Source: Marthasterias glacialis (lineage: Eukaryota > Echinodermata > Asteroidea > Forcipulatida > Asteriidae). Taken from it: a DNA stretch of 64,000 bases. A model generated the notes under the pieces. The model had not been told where the DNA came from and searched no databases. It saw only the letters and a program-made list of their open reading frames with translations. Of this stretch, positions 56,526-64,000 are shown one piece after another (the first letter of the stretch is position 1; every line of letters starts with the position of its first letter). A program made the translations under genes and the position numbers. The DNA lies in assembly GCA_911728455.2 (NCBI GenBank), contig OU452229.1:15224076-15288075 (forward strand). Reading direction: 5' to 3'.

Positions 56526-57420
56526 AACCTAAATCAATCCACAAAGTCCTTTTGGACTTTTGGTTTTGATCATTTTCAGGTATAAAGTAGACCCTTTTTT
56601 CTTTTAGTATTCTTTATATCTCTTCAAGTCGACTCTTCCTATAAATAAAACCAGTGTACATTACCTGCTCTAAAATGTATACATGCTGGTAAACTTGGGA
56701 GTCACTTTAATTTAAAATAGTAAATAGTTTTCAAAAAAGAGAGTCATCCATGGCTGTTATCAAAGGATTAAGAAGAAGGAAAAACCACTGCCGGACAATA
56801 ACATAGAATTTTAACACTTTTATATTTTAAGGCACATCCGGTTTCGACTGGAAGTGGAGGTCACGTGATTTCACGCACACAACAAAAAATGAAGACCTAT
56901 ATTAACTCTACCTATTCCGGCAAAAAACAACTTACGGTCTCACATGATTGATTTAATACAGATTATTTGACCGGTGACGACATCATCATGACATCACTGC
57001 AACATGCACATTATTGCACTAATGCCTTTAGTCATGCCAAGTTTCATTTGAATCACAACTAAGGAAAAAATGGCGATGATGGCATTGTTAATGCACTTCT
57101 TGTACGCAAGAATCTGAAGAAGAAAAAAAAAAATTCAAGAAAAAGGAAAAAAAAAAACTTTAAAGAAAAACAAGAGCTGATTCACTGTGCTTCGCTGGGA
57201 AACAGCTAAAAACGTTATCTCAGACAAATTTCACCAGTTAACAAGAACTTAAAGATGAACATTGGAGAGAGCACATCACAAGGATGCATTCATGAACCAC
57301 TTCTATGGTGAATCATCAACCTTTGTCTGAATAATAAAGACCTTTACATAAGCTAAACAAACCTACAACCAACCTATAAAAAAAATCTGACTTATTGTGT
57401 GATCAACCCAAATATACATG
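56526..57420. other. Non-coding stretch, possible repeat end
   Basis: A-rich blocks at 57,116-57,165 are followed by GCTGATTCACTGTGCTTCGC, then TGGGAAACAGC. Together with GGTCACGTGATTTCACG at about 56,861, the arrangement resembles a short retroelement remnant, but no ends could be defined. No gene supported. Confidence 0.3.
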
Positions 57421-57439
57421 TCAGACAGTTCAAGTTCTG

Positions 57440-57900
57440 TCCATCATAGCAAGGCATCTGCCTTGGTCATGCTGCCTATTCACTCATGAACGGTATCTGT
57501 ATGCCTAATGGACATCGCAAGAGCTTGACCGGCATAGCAACAGTCGCTAAGGAGAGCTGTTACTCCATTGTTCAATGTCTGCTATTTGATTGATGGCTAG
57601 ATCCGTGCCTTTAAGATCCACCCACTCCAGAGGTGTTGGGTTTTTTTTTTCATTGCACTGCCTAATTTATTTGTTTACAACTGAACATAAAGCTCAATTA
57701 GCAGATCCATTTTTGTCGTTCATCAAATAGCTGTCATTTTGGGGAGATTCCCTTAATGGATCGCTATCCAGCCTGGATAGTAAGATGGCCAATGTTGTTT
57801 TATAAAATCCACGGTTTGGGCTAATGAAAGTGAAAAAATAACAAGATGGCTGCTAGTGTTACAATAATGGTTAGTTAGCCATTGGCCTTGGTTGACTTTT
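57440..57900. promoter_or_regulatory. Candidate developmental enhancer (PBX-HOX, MEIS, SOX, FOX words)
   Basis: TGATTGATGG at 57,587-57,596 matches the PBX-HOX heterodimer consensus. AGCTGTCA (about 57,730) is the reverse complement of the MEIS site TGACAGCT. CCATTGTTC (about 57,565) fits SOX, TTGTTTAC (about 57,671) fits forkhead, CAATTAG (about 57,695) fits homeodomains, and AAGATGGC (57,783 and 57,844) fits YY1. The binding words are established for these families; their joint use here is inference. The stretch lies just downstream, on the minus strand, of the exon candidate at 58,061-58,133, so it would fall in its first intron. Confidence 0.35.
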
Positions 57901-58060
57901 AGGACAAGAAGGCCAAGAGAAATAGCTGAAATGACAAAAACAAAGTGAGAAAAAGATGAAGTTTGAACTTGATGAAGGGAAACAGGAGCATCTTGTTAAT
58001 ACCACTCACGCAAAGCTCTGTTTGACATACATTTCTTCCTAAGTCACAAAATGCACTCAC

Positions 58061-58133
58061 CTTCTACTCTCAGCTCAGACCCCAACAGAATGACTTTTAA
58101 GTCCCAGGTAGCAGCGTACCAGGCATCAACCAT
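58061..58133 (-). CDS. Candidate first coding exon, unknown protein
   Basis: On the minus strand an ATG at 58,133 opens 24 codons plus one base: MVDAWYAATWDLKVILLGSE then LRVE, ending at GTAGAAG followed by GTGAGTGC, a full-consensus donor (GTGAGT at 58,055-58,060). The frame is open back to a TGA near 58,148, so the ATG is the first in frame. The peptide has an alternating acidic/aromatic and hydrophobic pattern with two tryptophans, unlike the low-complexity frames nearby. I do not recognise it; the VILLG word recalls the start of small GTPases, but the G-x4-GK spacing is not met. The ATG context has G at +4 and T at -3. A possible enhancer follows in the presumed intron. I could not find exon 2. 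Confidence 0.38.
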
Positions 58134-58149
58134 CAACGAACCTTCTCAA

Positions 58150-59970
58150 GGACTGAGGGCTGTTTAAGACATGAACATGGGGGGGGAGTGTGAGAGGGGG
58201 AAAAAAGTACACTGGCCCTCTTTTTAAAAATAATTTGATTAGGGATGGGACAAAAGCTCTCTCATCACGGGGAGAGAGAGTCTTACAAGGTTGATTGTAG
58301 CTCAGCACGTACATCAGGTCTATTCCCCCTGGTAAAGTACACATGATAGAATCACCCTGGTTGCCTATACCTGAACTACCGCTGAGGAGGATCCAACATA
58401 CTTAACCATGTATGTAATGAAACAGCTAAACACCTTGACTCCGCGTAATGCAATTTAAATAGAAAAAAATAAATAACCAGGAACAACATAAAACGGGGAG
58501 AAAAGTCAAAAGGCTGTCGGATCAAGTGCTCCACTGGTGTACATGTAATTATTTGCCTGTATGTACATATGAGTGTGCATCATACCAGGGCATTGAATAG
58601 AGTATGGTGTTTATATTAACGTATGAGCGGTAATGAGCAATCAAGGCGGACGGCACACAGTCCGCTGTTCTCGTATCGCCTGATTGAGTCCTAGTTAAAC
58701 ATCGCCCCGGCAACCCTTTCATTCACTCTTATGTTCATGCCGACACGTCTAAGTCTGGAGTACCACCACAGCAGTTTCCAGGAGTGGATAGAAAAAAGGA
58801 CCACGGAAGAAGATCAAAGCAAACGGCGGAAACCGCCCTGCAAACATATTTATTGTTACAGTGTGGTGCCGTCACATCTATCATTTCAAAACAGAAAAAG
58901 AAAGAAAGAACAAGGTCATGGCAGCTGCACAGGAAAACATCCATGAGACTGAGTTTGTCCTAAATCCTGTTGACATGTCATTCACTTTTAGACAACCTCC
59001 TGCCCCAGTTCACTATTCTTCGTCAAAGCACAAACCGAAGACATTTTGAATAAGTTACTAAGTTCCTAACACAAATGCTTAGTCTCAAGAAATTTGTCAT
59101 AATTAGGATATTGTCAAATTAATTCCAATTAATTCCAAATAGTACATCAATCCATTTTTTGGTCTTTTTAACTGTTTAATTATTCAAACTGTTACTTATT
59201 TAATTGTATTTCTAAACTCCACATTGGTTTTCTTTACTTGTGCCTTTGCAGTATTATAAACAATACTACGTGGGTCTTTATCTGTACTAAAACCAAATGT
59301 GCCAGTTATATTGACAAAACCAACTTGAATAAGACCTTTCACTTTACATTTTTGCATTATATTATCACCAATGTAGTCCGTGCTTGGCTCTTTGCAAGTA
59401 GTTTGTAATTAAACCAGGAGTCCAAATAATGATGCATGTTCCCGTAGGAATGCCAGACCAATCATACAGAGCAGCCCTTTTCGGTTTTTAATATACTCAA
59501 ACCAATGTGGACCTTAATAAGACTGGCGTGAACAATAGGCCGGTGCCTATGATGTGTCAATTTAAGCCACACTGATCTATAACCATGGCCTTGGGGAACT
59601 TGACCGTGAACACCACAAGGTCTGATGGAAAGCACTGATAATTTTCTTGACGTAAACTTCAACTTGAATTTTGTAACTAACCTTCGTTTACCACTAAACG
59701 GGTTACAGGGAGATCTGTTTTCACAAGATAATTTATAAAGTGCTCCTTGAAAGAGGTTTTCCTGCCATAAATGTGTCACAGAAAAAAGGTGAAAATGTAT
59801 ACTACATTCTATTCTTGGACATTATGATGACTTCTGGCTCGACACCAAAACTGAGAGAAACCTTTTGAGCTCATACAAATTTAAACACTTGCCGCTCACA
59901 ATATGTTAGGAACAAAATTTAAGTGAGTTATTCAATTTTCTTCAAAGTTCTTCTTTTCACTCTTTCCCTG
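58150..59970. other. Non-coding stretch upstream of the exon candidate
   Basis: It would contain the promoter of the minus-strand candidate at 58,061, but no TATA word or CpG cluster stands out. Several overlapping open frames at 58,731-59,049 lie on both strands and have no domain features. Confidence 0.35.
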
Positions 59971-59978
59971 AATCTTAA

Positions 59979-60099
59979 CTCTTTCACTACGGAATAAAAT
60001 GTACAGCTGTGACTGAGCTGTTCAATATTTTGTTTAGTTTGAGCCGGTGTATGAAGTAATTCACCGAGCCACTGTGAGCAGCGCGCCGTATTGAAAGAG
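59979..60099. mobile_element. TTAA-flanked MITE, 121 bp, intact ends
   Basis: The left end CTCTTTCACTACGG and the right end (reverse-complemented) CTCTTTCAATACGG match at 13 of 14 bases. TTAA abuts both ends (59,975-59,978 and 60,100-60,103). Exact TTAA target duplications are the signature of piggyBac-type transposition, so this is probably a piggyBac-like MITE. The close match of the ends suggests a fairly young insertion. Minus-strand open frames across it are not genes. Confidence 0.85.
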
Positions 60100-60103
60100 T
60101 TAA

Positions 60104-61140
60104 GTGCATCAAATTTTGAATTTGGATTCGCGTTTGGTTCAAGAATGAAAAGAAACAGCTGACAAATAGCAAGCATGCCCAAAGTGGAGGTAATTGATTA
60201 GTATTTCCAAAGCTCATTAATTATGCAGCTCAAGGAGGGTCAAAGTTGAAAAATTCACACACATCAACTGTTCATGGAGGAGTGATAATAAATGGCTGTT
60301 ATAAATGATCCAGAATTTATTATTGATTTGAGAAATAAAATGCTCAGTTTCTTGGAATGCAATCGGAATAACTCCCCGTAGACTGTGTGCCAGAGTCACC
60401 TCTTGTACACTTCCGAGTTCCAAATGCTGACAGGCAATCAAGGACGGTTTATAAACGGGACCACCAGCTAAAGAGTACCAGACACTTTCCGCAGCAACGG
60501 CTGGTATTTAAAAAATGAGACCTACAACTAGGAGAATGTGTGAAACATCATGCACACTCAGCATACATACCATCACACACATCACTGCGTTTATGCAATT
60601 AAGGTGAATGTGATGCAGTTGGCCATGATGGTTATCTGGCGTGCACAAAGGAACCGCGCAATCATCACAAAATGATTGCACAGTGTTCAAGAGTAAAATA
60701 CTGATAGTAATTACCCACCTTCACTACCAAACTATTGGAGCCAAATGCCAACAGAATATCCTACTTCTTAGATCTTGCAAAGAAATGGTATTTGATATTT
60801 GTTGAAATACATACACAAGCACCCATCACATAGAAAAACAATATTCAGAAGTTCAAGTAACAAGTGAATGTTTCTACAAGCACGTCACGCAATCAACTTC
60901 AATGACATGCAGACTATTTTTTAGAACCTATGTTAGTTTCTTCGACAACTCAAATTGTTTTAATAATAAGATTATTATTTCCTACTTTGCGGTGATAAAT
61001 GTTGGCGTATATCAGCGCTTTAAAAGCAGTTTTTAAAAAGAGCATTCACACAGAAAATCTCTATCCTCTAGTGTGCAAATGAACTCCCCCCTCCTCTTCA
61101 ACAAAGTCTGCTATCGCCCTGCATTTGAGAATGTCAAGCT
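60104..61140. other. Non-coding stretch
   Basis: No gene supported and no repeat family recognised. Confidence 0.4.
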
Positions 61141-61143
61141 CAC

Positions 61144-61173
61144 CTGCAAAGATGGATTATTAGTGCATATGAA
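61144..61173 (-). CDS. Candidate 30-base microexon
   Basis: On the minus strand AAATTGCTGTTTTTCTCTAG is an excellent acceptor. After 30 bases, TTTGCAG followed by GTGAGC is an excellent donor (donor bases 61,138-61,143). The 10 codons read FICTNNPSLQ in phase 0 at both ends, so the exon could be skipped or included without changing frame, as neural microexons do. The end of the exon (CCATCTTTGCAG) is itself acceptor-like, which may be the real signal. No flanking exon is identified. Confidence 0.2.
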
Positions 61174-62160
61174 CTAGAGAAAAACAGCAATTTTATCCAC
61201 AGCGGCCACAACTATGGATTTGTTGCACTTTGTGCATGATACCGTTATAATGAGGTTGGTTGGTGGGATGGCGTTCCAATGCCTTGACATTCGCACAACC
61301 ACAACAGAAAACAAGAAAACACATTCCCGAGGGGGGAAGGCACACAAGCTGGCTAACCAAGTTAACATCAATACTGAATCAATTCAAACATTAAACAACA
61401 ATCAATATATCATCTCGGCTTGTCTGTACAGCACTACTAGTCAACACCCGAGAGAGAACAGGGAAGAGGAAAATGTTGAGAGAACACAAAGCTTTCGTGT
61501 CAAAGACTTGATGAGGAGGGAGACTACGGTTATGTGCTGAGTGGGAAAGTACTTGGCCTGCTCTGCTTTCATTCTTGCAAGCAGAGCCCAATTTAATGTC
61601 TGCTTTAGAACAAACAATATTTCACAGGTTAGCGACGCATTTTTGCCTGTGCACTTGCACACTTAACATTACTAAGTATTTTAGGCTTACACAGTTACTA
61701 ACCCCATGAGCAGAGAATTCCGAGGCTAGCAGAGCCATGAAATAATAACGGCCCAGCTGATGAGGTTATTCTCTATGGATGTTATCAGGATTATACTTAG
61801 AATGGATGAAGGAGTTAGGGTGGCTGTTGTTGTTTTGAGGGAGTGAGAAAGAAAGGAGGCTGATGTGGGGAGGGAAGGAAGGGGAGCGTGGGTTGACATA
61901 ATTTGTCCACAAGGATTTCAAAGATGTTTTAAAACAGAAAGACAGAGAGAAAAAGGCAGTTGGAAATTAAAGATGATTTCCACAGAGAGTTAGCAGAGGG
62001 ATGAAAATTAACTGCAATAGGAAGTATCTTCAACATATGGGATTTCTTGTTTTGCAGTGAATACTTTTAGAACGAGATCCCCCGATGAAGAGGTATATAT
62101 CACGCAGTTGGTAACAGTAAACTCAGATTCAATATATTAATTATAGTTGTCAAAACAGCT
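61174..62160. other. Non-coding stretch with purine-rich segment
   Basis: The block at 61,800-62,000 is rich in A and G (GGGAGGGAAGGAAGGGGAG at about 61,876). The open frame at 61,214-61,540 has no domain and conflicts with open frames on the other strand. Confidence 0.4.
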
Positions 62161-62161
62161 G

Positions 62162-62197
62162 GTCACAATGGACTGTTAAATAACAGTCCATTGTGAC
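62162..62197. repeat. 36-bp near-perfect palindrome
   Basis: GTCACAATGGACTGTTA, then AA, then TAACAGTCCATTGTGAC: 17-base perfect arms with a two-base centre. It is too tight a loop for a microRNA precursor. It may be a binding palindrome, a foldback remnant or the scar of a double-strand-break event. Confidence 0.95.
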
Positions 62198-62424
62198 TTG
62201 CTGTACAATGTAAATGATGAGACAGATGGGGGGAGGGGGCTAGCGGCAACTTTTCTCACCAAAGTATATCTAGGGATATGCGATAAAAAGATTTCAAAGA
62301 ATAACATACTGCAAATTTTGAGATATTCTTTTCCCAACTGCCCAGTGTAATACAAGTCTAACTGTTACCTCAAAGGTAGAATACAGGATCGGTTTTCATC
62401 CAAATTTGTTTTTATTAGTATCGG

Positions 62425-62590
62425 TCTGAAAGCTTACTTATTATCAAGTTCATACCAGTAGCAATCTCCCACAGAATTATTTGTCTGAAATATTGCGAAA
62501 GTCAAGAAAATAGAATTTGAAGACCCCAATTACAGTTCCGGTTGTAACAATCGAAAGCATCATCAATGTGTTTACATGTTGGAAAGTGTG
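62425..62590 (+). repeat. Dispersed family 'A' fragment, copy 4
   Basis: GTCTGAAAGCTTACTTATTA, then TCAAGTTCATACCAGTAGCA, TCTCCCACAGAATTATTTG, CTGAAATATTG, AAGAAAATAGAATTTGAAG. This copy keeps both the part that became the 47-bp satellite and the downstream body seen in copies 1-3, so it links the two. Confidence 0.75.
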
Positions 62591-64000
62591 TACAGTTTTT
62601 CACTATATTTTCTCCCGACTCGGATGACGGATTCGGCCCACATTTTTTCAGATTTGTTTTTTCATGTATATATTTAATCACACAAATTAAGAATACTGCA
62701 CTACTACCAGCTTTACTAATCCTATATTTTACCGTCTCCACTGCGGTGAATAGAGGGAGCTCTTAGGTTACCAGAACTTAATCTACTCAGCGAAAGTAGA
62801 TTATATCACACGGTGTTACTGCTAACCAAAACATTACCAATTTCAAACACGCAATGGCTGAAATGCTATGGACCATTACACACAGTGATCAGTATACATC
62901 GGAGACCTTATTTGCATATTGATCACGTGTCAGCGTTCGGCATAGGGGTGCTTGGACATTGTGGGGGGGGGGGGGTAGGTGAGGGACTCTGTAAAATACA
63001 TCATGAAACACTTATACACAACGGCAGGTTTTCAGGGTATGTCAACTCCCTTTCAATACCTTATAAGCACTCCTTTTGGTGACATTTTTACCTTCCCTTT
63101 TTAACTTTGTTAGTTTTCTCGCTATGAAAACAAATCAAATTCATTTTCTTTATTTAAATTGTTAGTCCCCTTGAGGGGGCTTGAGCTCCCTAGTCTCCCT
63201 AGTCTCCCTGTGGGTGCGCCGCTGCCCCCAACAGCAGTTTTTAGATTGTACTGAATCAAAGAGTTGCATCCTTTTCTAATATTAATAGATTTTTAAACAT
63301 TCCCCACACTGTTCATCATCTTGAAGATATCACCTTTTTTTCCCCACATCTCATTAGAGAGCACTTCTTGCAAAGTGCAGTGAAGAGTTATCGATGCACT
63401 AATTACTTAAAGGTCATTAAACACGCCATTAGTAAAAGTTCTCATGCATAGTTAATCCAGAAATACCTGAAAAGTTTACCCATGTGAATATTGAGATAAG
63501 GAATATAGAATAATTAAAGAGATGGTTACAAGACAATGCCAATAATTCTACCTTCAAACTAAACCAGTGGAACTTTTTTTAAAAGACGTGCGCATGAGAA
63601 TGGGTTAACCTTTTTTGCCTTTTCTTGGAGAACGAATTTTAAATATTTGATGCTGATGAAAGGAGTGAACACAAGTTTAGATCTTAACCCAAACCTCTGT
63701 CATGCCTCACTGGGTACAGAGATCTCCAAAATAATCCATTCTATCGTAACTCAAGAGATTTGCAGTTGCCATGGTTATAAAGACAGTTTTCATACAATCT
63801 TAAAGAAGATTCTCAAAAATGATAAAATTCGAGAGAACTTCTGACTGAAGCTGACTGTCTTAAAGTTTTTCTTTATGTATGGTAGTTTAATTTATTTATC
63901 AATTCTGGTTGTGAAGCCAAGGATTCTCAGAAAGCAAACTTAATCACTATACTAGCCATGAACCCCATGGGGGGAAGACAAGGAAGAAAGTTTCAGTTTG
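62591..64000. other. Non-coding stretch to the window end
   Basis: A 13-base G tract lies at 62,963-62,975 and CTAGTCTCC is repeated three times near 63,190-63,215. No gene supported; the open frames are short and have no domain features. Confidence 0.4.

Noticed and set aside
62162-62197. microRNA precursor
   Set aside because: The loop is only two bases and the stem too short for Drosha/Dicer processing.
1-64000. LTR retroelements, retroviral or Polinton fossils, LINE reverse transcriptase, CRISPR arrays, rRNA genes
   Set aside because: No paired long terminal repeats, no capsid or polymerase-like frames, no regularly spaced palindromic repeats with unique spacers and no rRNA-like sequence were seen.

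Overview
The window looks like non-coding DNA from an animal nuclear genome. I saw no long open reading frame, no operon-like packing and no ribosome-binding sites. What it does contain is tRNA-headed SINEs, hAT-like and TTAA-type miniature inverted-repeat transposons (MITEs), minisatellites, microsatellites and many long poly(G)/poly(C) tracts. The repeat style (tRNA-Leu/Ser-headed SINE, CAGYGGCGTA-ended hAT MITEs, abundant ACATGT-type words) suggests a marine invertebrate deuterostome, perhaps an echinoderm such as a sea star. That assignment is an impression from memory of such genomes and was not searched.

Layout. 1-5,000: a small hAT MITE with a perfect 8-bp target duplication (231-417), one fragment of dispersed family 'A' (about 1,186-1,370) and a 446-bp foldback element (4,260-4,705). 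6,340-7,030: a 75-bp minisatellite, followed by a degenerate CAGAGCAG-rich tract to about 7,790. 11,900-12,340: a GC-richer, CpG-containing stretch with clustered CAGGTG E-boxes and homeodomain core sites. 16,640-17,001: a second hAT MITE with a perfect 8-bp target duplication. 18,580-20,060: two SINEs. 20,311-21,107: two weak exon candidates on the plus strand. 24,165-24,477: another long-TIR element. About 27,000: a minus-strand exon candidate starting with a signal-peptide-like segment. 32,110-32,601: a transposon nested inside another. 33,100-36,000: a possible minus-strand first exon, a CTCF-like site, an in-frame 17-codon duplication and a 13-residue repeat. 38,900-39,350: SINE material. 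44,455-46,727: two back-to-back satellite arrays (GGTCTC and a 47-bp unit). 48,146-48,557, 52,929-53,075 and 55,381-55,663: local duplications. 53,190-53,810: a strongly G-over-C skewed tract. 57,440-58,133: a possible developmental enhancer beside a minus-strand candidate first coding exon. 59,979-60,099: a complete TTAA-flanked MITE. 62,162-62,197: a 36-bp near-perfect palindrome.

No complete gene can be assigned. The exon candidates rest on splice-site shape and open frame only. Strong-looking splice sites occur by chance at this scale, so each is given low to moderate confidence. The most plausible reading is an intergenic or large-intron region near developmental genes, with perhaps one to three real exons. 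I saw no sign of an LTR retroelement, Polinton, CRISPR array or intact reverse transcriptase.
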